From contig CAZHMD010000001.1 of NCBI GenBank assembly GCA_964533735.1, positions 666,763-730,762 on the forward strand: a stretch of DNA of 64,000 bases, given 5' to 3'. The DNA is from UBA6107 sp964533735 (GTDB lineage Bacteria; Chloroflexota; Anaerolineae; Anaerolineales; Anaerolineaceae). This document shows, piece after piece, positions 25,572-33,527 of this stretch. The position numbers and the translations under genes were made by a program. Numbering within the stretch: position 1 is the stretch's first letter; each line of letters opens with the position of its first letter. The notes beneath the pieces are model-generated. The model searched no databases and had not been told where the DNA came from. It was given only the letters and a program-made list of their open reading frames with translations.

Positions 25572-26303
25572 TTACTTAATGTACTTCTGGGCTAATGTTG
25601 CGATGTATCCTTCATCGATTAATTCTTGTAAAGCCTTGTCAATTTTTGTCTGAAGATCGGCGTTCTCCTTGCATATGGCAATGCCATACTGCTCGTTATT
25701 AAAGACTTCACCGACTGCCTTGATCTTTTCCGGATTTGCAGCAATATATCCAAGGGCAACCGGGTTGTCAGCGATAACAGCGTCCACACCCTTGTTGGCT
25801 AATTCGAGAAAAGCCAGTTCGTAGGAATCGTAGGGTTTGTAGTCCACGTTGGGGATCGTTTGAGCTTCCATCTCACCGGTGGTACCTAACTGTGCAGCAA
25901 CTTTCTTGCCGTCCAGGTCAGCCAGGCTGTTGATATCCATGGTTTCTGAATTTACCACTACGATCATGCCGGAATCCAGGTAAGGAATAGAGAACAACAT
26001 CTCTTTTTTACGGTCTTCAGAGATTCCTATGGCAGCGATTGCGGCTTCGTACTGGCATTCGGATAAACCAGCCAGGACTGAATCAAAAGGAACGTTAACC
26101 CATTCGAATTTGATGTCAGCTTTTTCGGCAATGGCATTCATCAGGTCAATGTCAAAACCGATCAAATTGCCAGATTCATCCGTGTATTCAAACGGATTGA
26201 ACGTGGCGTCAGTTGCCACCTTAACAACAGCGGGTTTTGCACAAGCAGATAGAGAAAACGCAAGTACCAGAACAACAACCAGAACCAAAGATAGACGTTT
26301 CAC
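25572..26303 (-). CDS. Polar amino-acid ABC transporter, substrate-binding lipoprotein
   Basis: A 243-residue periplasmic-type binding protein (family 3) anchored by lipid. The lipobox F-S-L-S-A-C places the lipid on Cys21. Mature sequence shows the family signature GFDIDLMNAIAEKADIKFEW, then VNVPFDSVLAGLSECQYEAA and SAEDRKKEM-like features, ending in QELIDEGYIATLAQKY. The ligand is an amino acid; the exact one is unclear. AAAGGAG lies before the ATG, and a sigma70-like promoter is visible about 65 bases upstream. This is the first gene of the transporter operon. Confidence 0.93.
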   Translation of the reverse strand: MKRLSLVLVVVLVLAFSLSACAKPAVVKVATDATFNPFEYTDESGNLIGFDIDLMNAIAEKADIKFEWVNVPFDSVLAGLSECQYEAAIAAIGISEDRKKEMLFSIPYLDSGMIVVVNSETMDINSLADLDGKKVAAQLGTTGEMEAQTIPNVDYKPYDSYELAFLELANKGVDAVIADNPVALGYIAANPEKIKAVGEVFNNEQYGIAICKENADLQTKIDKALQELIDEGYIATLAQKYIK

Positions 26304-26368
26304 TTCATTTCTCCTTTTACAACATGTTTTTAGGGATTCCCCACCAATTTTGGAATGGGTGTTTCTTT

Positions 26369-26397
26369 ATTATGGGCTTTTTTCTCGTAATTGTCAA
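26369..26397 (-). promoter_or_regulatory. Sigma70-like promoter of the amino-acid transporter operon
   Basis: On the minus strand: TTGACA, 17-base spacer, CATAAT. This is the closest match to consensus in the window. Confidence 0.8.
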
Positions 26398-26469
26398 TTC
26401 TCGCCGCGCTCTATCGAAATTGTAAACCACCTTACAAGCGTGTAAATTCGTTTTAGGATGATTGGACTG

Positions 26470-26475
26470 TATAAT
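26470..26475 (+). promoter_or_regulatory. -10 element for the flippase-like membrane gene
   Basis: TATAAT 16 bases before the start at 26492, giving a leader of about ten bases that includes GAGG. Confidence 0.5.
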
Positions 26476-26491
26476 CCAATTGAGGCAAATG

Positions 26492-27481
26492 ATGCAAACC
26501 ACACGAAATCCTGTTTTTGTTCAATTGGTCCCCAGCCTTATCCTCGGAATCATCGTGGTCATCGGTTTGATGTTCCTTGGTAACTTAAATGACGTCAGCC
26601 AGCATTTCATCGATTTCCGCTGGGAATTCTTTGGGATGGCATTGGGGTTGGCATTTTTCGGCAATACCATCCGTTTCTTGAAACGTGCCATTGCCCTTCG
26701 CATTTCCGGCATTAAAGGATTGTCCTTCCCGAGTTCCATTCAATTATTCCTCGCCAGCCTGCCGCTGGATGCTGCGCCTGCCCGCGTGGGCGATACCTAT
26801 CAGGGGCTGTGGCTGTTCAGACTGGCAAGGATGCCCATCCAGCGCCTGACTTCAGTGTACCTGCTTGAACAACTTTCAGACAACCTGAGTATCTTCTTCC
26901 TTACCGTATTTGGTGCGCTGGCATACCCTGCTTTTTGGCCGGTTTTCCTGCTCATTTTAGTTCTCTTCCTCACAGCCACAATTTTCCTGCGTATGAAACA
27001 CAAGGACAGCGAAATGGCTGATATGGAGGAGCGCCTGCCATTCTACAGGCAGCTTTTGATCGATATTCACTCCTGCATTGACGCTCATCCTGACCTGTTC
27101 ACCACTGGTCATTTGTCCATCACCTTTTTCTTGGGGGTCGTCTCCCGCGCCGCTGAAGGAGCTGTATTATTCTTCATCCTTGCTGGGCTTGGTCTTACCC
27201 CGTCCTTAACCCTGGCAGCTACTGCCATCCTGGTTTATGCTTTTTCAGCCAGCATTGCCAACATTACCGCTATACCCGGCGGTTTAGGCGTGGTGGAAGC
27301 TTCCATGGCGTTGATGATGACAATACTGCTAAACTTTCAACCTGGAATTGCCGTAACCGCCACCTTGCTTTTCAGGTTGGCAACGTTCTGGATCAACCTT
27401 CTCGTTGGATTGCTGGTATGGTCAGTTTCAGGCAGAAGACTTGGCATGTCCGGCGGAGATGGGCAAATTGTTGAAGGTTGA
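26492..27481 (+). CDS. Lysylphosphatidylglycerol synthase TM / UPF0104 family membrane protein
   Basis: A 329-residue integral membrane protein with about eight helices. It resembles the YbhN/LPG_synthase_TM (UPF0104) family: FLKRAIALRISGI near the first loops, DAAPARVGDTYQGLWLF, and the signature PGGLGVVEASMALMM near the C-terminus. Some members are the flippase half of MprF; free-standing ones have unproven roles in lipid handling. Start at 26492 is chosen because GAGG lies six bases before it; ATG at 26489 is an alternative. It overlaps the PHP-domain gene by about 23 bases, so the two are probably cotranscribed. Confidence 0.8.
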   Translation: MQTTRNPVFVQLVPSLILGIIVVIGLMFLGNLNDVSQHFIDFRWEFFGMALGLAFFGNTIRFLKRAIALRISGIKGLSFPSSIQLFLASLPLDAAPARVGDTYQGLWLFRLARMPIQRLTSVYLLEQLSDNLSIFFLTVFGALAYPAFWPVFLLILVLFLTATIFLRMKHKDSEMADMEERLPFYRQLLIDIHSCIDAHPDLFTTGHLSITFFLGVVSRAAEGAVLFFILAGLGLTPSLTLAATAILVYAFSASIANITAIPGGLGVVEASMALMMTILLNFQPGIAVTATLLFRLATFWINLLVGLLVWSVSGRRLGMSGGDGQIVEG

Positions 27482-28118
27482 TTTCCACAGCCATACATAT
27501 TATTCGCCAGACAGTCTCACCACCATCGATGAGATAATTAATGCAGCCCGCAGCCGGGGGTTGGATAGGCTGGTGGTAACCGATCACAATTGCCTTGCCG
27601 GAGCTCGTGAGGCTTACGCTGCTGCGCCGGATCTAATCATCATCGGCGAGGAAGTCCAAACCACCCAGGGTGAATTCCTTGCAGCCTATGTAACACAGGA
27701 ACTCCCCAAGGGGCTGGAATGGCAGGAAGCGCTCAAACGATTAAAAGATCAGAACGCCTTCATCAGTCTTTCGCACCCTTTTGACCCGCAGCGCTCGGGA
27801 TGGCCTCTTGCGACTTTAATCACCCTGGCCTCCCAGGTGGATGCTATTGAGGTTTTCAATGCCCGCATCTTAAATCAATCACAAAATGAAAGAGCACAAC
27901 ACTTCGCACAGGAGTACCATCTCGCCGGCACCGCAGGCACAGACGGACATCACCCCTCTGAAATTGGTAAAGCATTCTCCATCGTCCCTGATTTCCACGA
28001 TGCCGACAGCCTTCGCTCTGCCATCAAGGGCGCGGCAGTCGGTGGTAAACTGGCAAGCCCATTTGTTCATTTTTACTCATCCTGGGCTCGTATGCAAAAA
28101 CAAGTCCGGAAAAAGTGA
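27459..28118 (+). CDS. PHP-domain metal-dependent phosphoesterase
   Basis: A 219-residue polymerase-and-histidinol-phosphatase (PHP) domain protein. Metal-binding motifs are all present: VDFHSHTYYSPDS (H-x-H), VTDHN, IGEEVQT with the conserved Glu, ISLSHPFD and GTDGHHPSEIG. Known relatives hydrolyse phosphoesters such as 3',5'-nucleoside bisphosphates, but substrate cannot be fixed here. The ATG at 27459 overlaps the end of the membrane-protein gene; a TTG at 27468 with GGAG nine bases upstream is an equally possible start. It lies 80 bases upstream of a tRNA-Leu gene. Confidence 0.85.
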   Translation: MGKLLKVDFHSHTYYSPDSLTTIDEIINAARSRGLDRLVVTDHNCLAGAREAYAAAPDLIIIGEEVQTTQGEFLAAYVTQELPKGLEWQEALKRLKDQNAFISLSHPFDPQRSGWPLATLITLASQVDAIEVFNARILNQSQNERAQHFAQEYHLAGTAGTDGHHPSEIGKAFSIVPDFHDADSLRSAIKGAAVGGKLASPFVHFYSSWARMQKQVRKK

Positions 28119-28180
28119 ACAGAATTTTTGAGAAGACGCCGAATTTCAACATCACCATTCTCGAGAGTTAAAAATTAAGA

Positions 28181-28186
28181 TAAAAT
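28181..28186 (+). promoter_or_regulatory. -10 element of the tRNA-Leu gene
   Basis: TAAAAT ends 12 bases before the tRNA. A -35 box is not clear. Confidence 0.4.
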
Positions 28187-28198
28187 AGGGAAATCACT

Positions 28199-28282
28199 GG
28201 GGCGATGGCGGAATAGGCAGACGCAACGGACTTAAAATCCGTCGGTGGTGACACTGTGAGGGTTCGACCCCCTCTCGCCCCA
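28199..28282 (+). tRNA. tRNA-Leu (anticodon TAA)
   Basis: The 84-base gene folds as a cloverleaf: acceptor GGGGCGA / TCGCCCC with discriminator A, anticodon stem ACGGA / TCCGT around loop CTTAAAA, long class II variable arm and T-loop GGTTCGACC. The 3' CCA is not encoded directly. The loop anticodon TAA reads UUA and UUG. Confidence 0.93.
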
Positions 28283-28448
28283 CACCATTGTAATTTGTAC
28301 TCGTAATGAAAAACTAATTTCCATCACACTAAACCAAGTAAAAAGTGCAGTTTGCCTTCAAACATCTCAATTCGATGATATTGAAATGGGCTAATTTGTG
28401 CAATAATGTTGATAAGCGTATTAACTGGTTCAGGTTGGAATAAACCAT

Positions 28449-28646
28449 ATGCGAGAAGACAAGGGCAATTCTATCGATTTTTGGACAATATTCCTGGTCG
28501 TGGTTTTGGTAGTATTGGTAATATTTGTTTGGAAGAATTATCCAATTTTGAAACAATCCGGTTTTGATTTTTCCTTGATTTTTCCCCCAATCGGGGATCT
28601 CGGCTCTTCTATTAGTTCAGGAATTGGAAGATTCGGGGGTCATTAA
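28449..28646 (+). CDS. Possible small single-helix membrane protein
   Basis: A 65-residue open frame with one strong hydrophobic segment (FWTIFLVVVLVVLVIFVW) and a glycine-rich tail. The Shine-Dalgarno is weak and the frame could be chance, but composition looks like a real small membrane protein. No family recognised. The surrounding gap (28283-28448) holds nothing else I can support. Confidence 0.4.
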   Translation: MREDKGNSIDFWTIFLVVVLVVLVIFVWKNYPILKQSGFDFSLIFPPIGDLGSSISSGIGRFGGH

Positions 28647-28709
28647 AACAGTTTATTATCTTCGGTTCGAAAATCTTTCCCAAAGCTGAAATCTGCCGGA
28701 CTTCTCTCT

Positions 28710-29159
28710 TTATTTCGGGTTGATCGTGATTGTCACCCGTTCGTTCTCTTTTCCCGTCATACTCACATCATAAAACCCCAGGCTGTCTGTCTGTTCCTTG
28801 CGCAGGGATGCGATCAGGTGCTCCGTCGCCCAATCTGTAACTTCCTCCCCATAAGCTTGGGTCAGCACCAGGTTGAAAATCTGCATGTCCAGCACCCCCC
28901 CGGGACCAGCCACTGCCTGGATGGAAAAAGTACCATCATCATTGACTTTCGCGATCGTCTGCGGGTCGTAAAGTTCATAGGATGTGCAGGCTACAGTGCA
29001 GTAATTGCGCGTCTGGTGAAACCCGTTATTGATCAGAATCTCCGCAAATGGCGGCGGTGTCGGTGTAGGTCCGGTGGCTGCGGGAGCAGTGGATTGTGTT
29101 TTTGGTGCACAGGCTGCCAATAAGATGATCGCCAATGCAATTAGGATCACTTTTTTCAT
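28710..29159 (-). CDS. Small lipoprotein, unknown function
   Basis: A 149-residue predicted lipoprotein with a signal peptide ending in L-L-A-A-C (Cys17), then a Thr/Pro linker (ATGPTPTPPPF) and a mature domain of about 110 residues. Two cysteines close together (YCTVACTSY) may form a disulfide. The end shows a beta-rich DVSMTGKENERVTITI. No family recognised. AGGTGGG precedes the ATG. Its neighbour upstream is a predicted 52-residue membrane protein on the same strand. Surface location is the only safe inference. Confidence 0.8.
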   Translation of the reverse strand: MKKVILIALAIILLAACAPKTQSTAPAATGPTPTPPPFAEILINNGFHQTRNYCTVACTSYELYDPQTIAKVNDDGTFSIQAVAGPGGVLDMQIFNLVLTQAYGEEVTDWATEHLIASLRKEQTDSLGFYDVSMTGKENERVTITINPK

Positions 29160-29234
29160 ATTGTCCCACCTTTCAAATGCCGCTTGTCGAAATGTTAATA
29201 TCTCAAAACACTCACCATCACACTTTGGCCTTAA

Positions 29235-29393
29235 TCAACATTGGCCGATGCCTGATATCCAAAACACAGCCACAACAATAATAAATACGGTCAAAAGAAC
29301 AATCGTGAGCTTCAATGCGGTCTTCCGTCCGTTGCGAATCTCATAGAAGATTGCTGCGCCAAATAAAATTAATAACAGAGCTGCAAGCCACAA
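29235..29393 (-). CDS. Predicted 52-residue two-helix membrane protein
   Basis: Read directly on the minus strand, starting with TTG (29393) and ending in TGA. Two hydrophobic helices are evident: LWLAALLLILFGAAIF and IVLLTVFIIVVAVFWIS, joined by a charged loop with YEIRNGRKTALK. GGGTGA lies six bases before the TTG, and a TATAAT box is 50 bases upstream. The pattern of hydrophobic, charged, hydrophobic is typical of real small membrane proteins. No family recognised. It lies 75 bases upstream of the small lipoprotein gene, which may be cotranscribed. Confidence 0.5.
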   Translation of the reverse strand: MWLAALLLILFGAAIFYEIRNGRKTALKLTIVLLTVFIIVVAVFWISGIGQC

Positions 29394-29442
29394 TTATTCA
29401 CCCGCTTATTCGAAATTCGGTTCTGAAAAGGAATTAATAAAC

Positions 29443-29448
29443 ATTATA
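29443..29448 (-). promoter_or_regulatory. -10 element for the 52-residue membrane protein
   Basis: TATAAT on the minus strand, 49 bases before the TTG at 29393. No convincing -35. Confidence 0.4.
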
Positions 29449-29575
29449 GCAACATTGATTTGAAATAGATACTAATTTATTCACCACTTTGTGATGAGTA
29501 AAATAGGTAATCCTTTAAATGTTTTTTGCTTTTCGGTTGAATTCTTCTGGGTTCGATTTGAGCAATCCCGCATCC

Positions 29576-29596
29576 AAAATCAGCTGCTGATTTTTT
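29576..29596. terminator. Hairpin in the gap after the CPA2 antiporter gene
   Basis: AAAATCAG / CTGATTTT arms with a short CTG loop. The T-tract is better on the plus strand, so its direction is uncertain. The rest of 29394-29644 shows no credible gene. Confidence 0.45.
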
Positions 29597-29644
29597 ATCA
29601 CCAGAAAAATGATCTCTCAAATCGGGAAAAAGGTTTTCTTTACC

Positions 29645-31603
29645 TTATCGGTCAAAATGCAGCAAGAGGATATTCCCGTCAAACGAAGTTGCCAGGCGTT
29701 CCGGAAGGTTGCCAATATTCGCCAGGAACCGTTGGCGCGAACCGAATCCGGGGATAACCAGCAAGTCGCTTTCAGCGGTTTTATGCAGATCGTCGACTCT
29801 TAAGGAACCGATCATTTGCTCCACCTGGCAGGGCGGATCCAACTCCAGGGCAACAAGTATCTCCTGCACGTGCATAAGGAAACTCTTATCCGCCAATATG
29901 GAAAGTTGAATGTTCAGCGTTTTTGCGAGGATAACATTTGCCTCCACAATCCGCCGCACGACTTCCGGTGCGATTGCCTTGGCTGGCAGCAAAAGCAACA
30001 CTCTGCGCATCCCCAATACCGGACGGTTGAGTTTTCCCACCATCACTGGCAGATCGGATCCCCAGATGACCTCATCCAGGACGCTTCCGAGGATGTTTTG
30101 CTCTAATGTTCGTTTTCCGCGCCAACCCATCAGGATCAGCGTTGCCTCTTTTTCAGAGGCTGTGTGTAATATTCCCTTTGCATAAGAACTCGAAAGCCGA
30201 GGGATAAGCTCCACTTCTGAATCCGGATCATTTAGGAGGTCAGGCACCTTTTCAAGCAGTTGTTTTTGTTGATTGATGGCCATTTCTTTTCCATGTTCGT
30301 CCCGGGTGACGTTTACAGCAAGTACCTTCCCCTTGCTTGCATTTGCCAACAGGGTGGCCAGGGTCAACAGGTTTTCCTGGGTATCCGGGTTTGCTATCGG
30401 TACCAGGATTCGGTGGAACAGTGGGAGGTGCTTGACTTCCTCTTTTGCTGTTACCAATTGTGGAGCAAAGCGCTGTACCAGCAAGGGAGAGGTTATCGAT
30501 GTGCATAGGATCATCAGGATGGCAGCGTTGAATAGGTTAGAGTCAAAAAGTCCCACCTGTAAGCCGATCACCAGGGTAGGTATGGTCACCGCTGCCTGGG
30601 CATGTGACAACCCGTAAGCTGTCATCAACTCCGCTTTCGAATAATGAAATATCTTCCCAGTGATTAACGCCGCCAGGAACTTGGACCCGTACGCAACGAT
30701 CAGGATACCCACTGCAGTAAGGATGCTTTGAGGGTTTCGAACGAGCGTGAATGGATCAGTGATCATACCGCTGTAGAGCAGGAAAAGCGGGATGAAGAAT
30801 GACTCTCCCATGAAAAGAACATGTCCGCTGACCGGGCTGTGCCTCGGAAGCGTGGCGTTGATTGCCAGCCCTGCCAGGAACGCTCCCACGACCTCGTGCA
30901 CACCGATCAATTTGGCTCCCACTGCCGCGATAAATAACACCACCAGCACAAACTGGAACTCCACAGTCCGTCCGCTGAAACGCGCGAAAAACCATTTGCC
31001 CACCCTGGGCATTACCAGGAAAATAACCAGCGTAAACAGAATGAGCAGGATGAATAACTTGATGAAATAAAATACTTCAAGCTGCCCATTTTGCGATCCC
31101 AGCACAATTGCCAGGATGATAAATGCACCGATATCCGTCAGGATGGTTGCTCCTGCAGTAACTGCCACCGCTTCGTTCCGCGTAACCCCCAGTCGATTCA
31201 GGATCGGAAAGGCGATGAGTGTATGCGAAGCAAATGCGGACCCTAGCAGAATCATCCCCAGTATCGGCATTCCCAGTATCCACCCCAGGAGCATGCCCAT
31301 CCCTTGTGGGAAAAGAAAAGTTAGGAGACCAAAAACCAGCGCTCTTTTGCGCACCCGCATGAACTGGTGGAAGTCCACCTCCAGCCCGGCGCTGAACATC
31401 AGGTACACCAGTCCGATCGTCGAGAGGAATTCCATACGGTCATTGGCAGCGAGCAGGTTGAACCCGTTCGGACCGATCAGCATTCCGCCTAGGATGATCC
31501 CGACGATCCCGGGTAAGCGCACTTTTTCCGAGAGGATAGGCGCGATCAGGATGATTGCCATGATCACCAGGAAGAAAACAATGGGTTCCTGAAATTCCGC
31601 CAT
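29645..31603 (-). CDS. CPA2-type cation:proton antiporter with C-terminal UspA-like domains
   Basis: A 652-residue protein. Residues about 1-385 form a Na+/H+ exchanger membrane domain with around 12 helices; seen are LPGIVGIILGGMLIGPNGF, FSAGLEVDFHQF and GAFLAGLAINATLPR, the typical CPA2 features including the Asp pair region. Residues about 390-650 are soluble and look like two universal-stress-protein domains (HRILVPIANPDTQENLLTL, LILMGWRGKR with ILGSVLDEVI). Ion specificity is unknown; CPA2 members exchange Na+ or K+ for H+. The ATG at 31603 has no Shine-Dalgarno but a TATCTA box ends six bases before it, consistent with a leaderless mRNA. It is divergent from the membrane protein at 31730. 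Confidence 0.9.
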   Translation of the reverse strand: MAEFQEPIVFFLVIMAIILIAPILSEKVRLPGIVGIILGGMLIGPNGFNLLAANDRMEFLSTIGLVYLMFSAGLEVDFHQFMRVRKRALVFGLLTFLFPQGMGMLLGWILGMPILGMILLGSAFASHTLIAFPILNRLGVTRNEAVAVTAGATILTDIGAFIILAIVLGSQNGQLEVFYFIKLFILLILFTLVIFLVMPRVGKWFFARFSGRTVEFQFVLVVLFIAAVGAKLIGVHEVVGAFLAGLAINATLPRHSPVSGHVLFMGESFFIPLFLLYSGMITDPFTLVRNPQSILTAVGILIVAYGSKFLAALITGKIFHYSKAELMTAYGLSHAQAAVTIPTLVIGLQVGLFDSNLFNAAILMILCTSITSPLLVQRFAPQLVTAKEEVKHLPLFHRILVPIANPDTQENLLTLATLLANASKGKVLAVNVTRDEHGKEMAINQQKQLLEKVPDLLNDPDSEVELIPRLSSSYAKGILHTASEKEATLILMGWRGKRTLEQNILGSVLDEVIWGSDLPVMVGKLNRPVLGMRRVLLLLPAKAIAPEVVRRIVEANVILAKTLNIQLSILADKSFLMHVQEILVALELDPPCQVEQMIGSLRVDDLHKTAESDLLVIPGFGSRQRFLANIGNLPERLATSFDGNILLLHFDR

Positions 31604-31609
31604 ATGGAT

Positions 31610-31615
31610 TAGATA
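31610..31615 (-). promoter_or_regulatory. -10 element of a probable leaderless transcript (CPA2)
   Basis: TATCTA on the minus strand, ending six bases before the ATG at 31603. No Shine-Dalgarno in between. Confidence 0.45.
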
Positions 31616-31692
31616 ATTTGTAAACCGTCACGAAAGATCATACTGGTTAATTATACGCACATCTAATTGGATTTTGTGAGTCCATAATTCGC

Positions 31693-31698
31693 TATAAT
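31693..31698 (+). promoter_or_regulatory. -10 element for the large membrane protein
   Basis: TATAAT 31 bases before the TTG start at 31730, giving a leader of about 25 bases with a strong Shine-Dalgarno. Confidence 0.5.
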
Positions 31699-31729
31699 GG
31701 TTTTATCGTCTTTTTCCAGGAGGGATTTG

Positions 31730-33457
31730 TTGTCCTCTATGCTCGCGGATGGCTTTGCCGAACTGGTCGCCCACCTCTGGCCCATCCTCGTCTTACTCTT
31801 CACCTCAGCCGGCTTTGGGTTGTGGATTGCCAGGCCCTTCACCCGTAGCCGCCGTCTATCCACTCTGCTTTCCATCACCTTGTCCCTCCCGCTAGGTATC
31901 ATCACCCTTTCAATATTATTCTCGGTCGTTGTCGTCTTAGGTCGCCTTTGGCCTGCAGCCATGGCAGTTGGCGCATGGATCATTGCTGTTGGCGGGCTCG
32001 GTCTCCTCGTTGCCTGGATGGTCTCCCACGGCCGCGAATTGAGCCGGCAAGTCCGCTGGCTGCCGCTGGCTGCCGGCATTGGTGCTTTCCTCCTTCTGCT
32101 CATTCTGCGCCTGGCTTTCTTACGTGATTTGCTCGCCCCGCCTTACGCGGATTCAGCCTACCATTACCTGCTCGCCGCGCGCTTGCTTGATGCTTCGATA
32201 CCGCTCAACGCGGTCACCGCTGGCAGCTTCTACCATCTTGGTTTTCACGTTATCTCATCCTGGCTGGCAGCGCTCACCCGATTCGACCTCTTAACCATAC
32301 TTCCCCTCATTGGGCAGGTGATGCTCGTCATTCTGCCAGTATCTGTCTACGCCCTCGCGTTGAGCCTTTCAGGTGAGCGCAATGCCGCGCGCATCAGCGC
32401 GCTGGCTGCCGCCTTGCTCTGGAGCATGCCAGCGTTAGCCGCCAACTGGGGAAAATATCCTGCCATCTCCGGCATAGCTCTCTTCCCTGCGGTGTGCGCA
32501 GCTCTTCTGCTGCTTGCCAGGCAAAAAGGGAAGAATTGGCTCGCGATTCTCACGTCAGCAGTTTTAATATTAGGGCTTACCTGGTTCCACTCCCGCATCC
32601 TTGTTCTTCTGATTTACGCCTGCACTGCAGTTGTTGTTGTCGCTTTATTCCGCAAGCACAGCGCTGACAAGTTCATTTGCATCATCGGCGTTTTGGCATG
32701 GATTGGTTGCGCCGTCCTCTACCTGACCACCCCTTTCATCCCCCTGGTTTACAATGGGGACCATTTCCTCCAGGTCATCGGTGTCCTCCTCCTTCTTCCC
32801 TGTGCGCTCATTGTTCACCCTCGAATTACATCCAGTATTGGTCTCTTCACCTTGCTCCTCATTGCCAGTGTTTTTATTCCACTTCCTCACTGGGTGCCTC
32901 TTTCGGCAGAATCGTTGCTTAACGAACAGTTCCTCGAGATGTCCCTTTTCCTTCCATTTTCCCTGGTCGCCGGCATTGGAGGTTCAGCGCTAATTCTTAG
33001 GGTTCAAAATAAATGGACTAGAGTCATACTTTGGCTGTCCTTTTTTATTTGGATTTTTTTCAACGCAAGCAATCACAAGGTTTACCAGCCACATTCCTGT
33101 TGTAATTTTGTCGCCGCATCCGATGTGTCAGCATTCGATTGGATGGAAACGCAGCTGCCCCCAGGCGCAACAGTCTTCATCGCCGGCATCGAAAAGGAGG
33201 ATGGGCTCATCGGCTCGGACGCAGGGGTGTGGGTAACGCCGCTGACTGGTTTCTCAACCCGGATGCTGCCCTACGATTACCCCTGGTTCTCCGGGCAAAA
33301 GCACGCCACGATTTGCGCACTCACCTCATCTTACTTATTCGTCAGCCATCAGCCCTTCAGCTTCCAGATCAATGCCATCACCCACCCGGATTGGTATGAG
33401 TTGTTATTTATCAATACAGAGACTTCCGTTTACAGGATAATCCCCTGTAAACCTTGA
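31730..33457 (+). CDS. Large polytopic membrane protein, GT-C glycosyltransferase-like
   Basis: A 575-residue protein with about 12 or more hydrophobic helices. After the first helices the sequence reads PPYADSAYHYLLAARLL, an acidic-residue loop placed like the catalytic Asp loop of GT-C lipid-linked glycosyltransferases. A soluble C-terminal end (about 480-575) contains CCNFVAASDVSAFDWME. The family is not assigned with confidence, so this is a fold-level guess. The TTG at 31730 is chosen because AGGAGGG lies five bases upstream; ATG at 31739 is too far from it and ATG at 31697 overlaps the -10 box. It is followed after 70 bases by the two SdrD-like lipoprotein genes. Confidence 0.65.
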   Translation: MSSMLADGFAELVAHLWPILVLLFTSAGFGLWIARPFTRSRRLSTLLSITLSLPLGIITLSILFSVVVVLGRLWPAAMAVGAWIIAVGGLGLLVAWMVSHGRELSRQVRWLPLAAGIGAFLLLLILRLAFLRDLLAPPYADSAYHYLLAARLLDASIPLNAVTAGSFYHLGFHVISSWLAALTRFDLLTILPLIGQVMLVILPVSVYALALSLSGERNAARISALAAALLWSMPALAANWGKYPAISGIALFPAVCAALLLLARQKGKNWLAILTSAVLILGLTWFHSRILVLLIYACTAVVVVALFRKHSADKFICIIGVLAWIGCAVLYLTTPFIPLVYNGDHFLQVIGVLLLLPCALIVHPRITSSIGLFTLLLIASVFIPLPHWVPLSAESLLNEQFLEMSLFLPFSLVAGIGGSALILRVQNKWTRVILWLSFFIWIFFNASNHKVYQPHSCCNFVAASDVSAFDWMETQLPPGATVFIAGIEKEDGLIGSDAGVWVTPLTGFSTRMLPYDYPWFSGQKHATICALTSSYLFVSHQPFSFQINAITHPDWYELLFINTETSVYRIIPCKP

Positions 33458-33527
33458 ATTCGTTCTTGTATAGACATTCATAATGTTGGATAATAAAACC
33501 ATAGGTTTTTCAAACGGGAGGGAACAG

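Noticed and set aside
28329..28556. 75-residue minus-strand open frame
   Set aside because: Overlaps the more plausible plus-strand small membrane protein; composition and start signals are poor.
29491..29757. 88-residue plus-strand open frame after the CPA2 gene
   Set aside because: Runs into the 3' end of the antiporter gene on the opposite strand; weak start and no family features.
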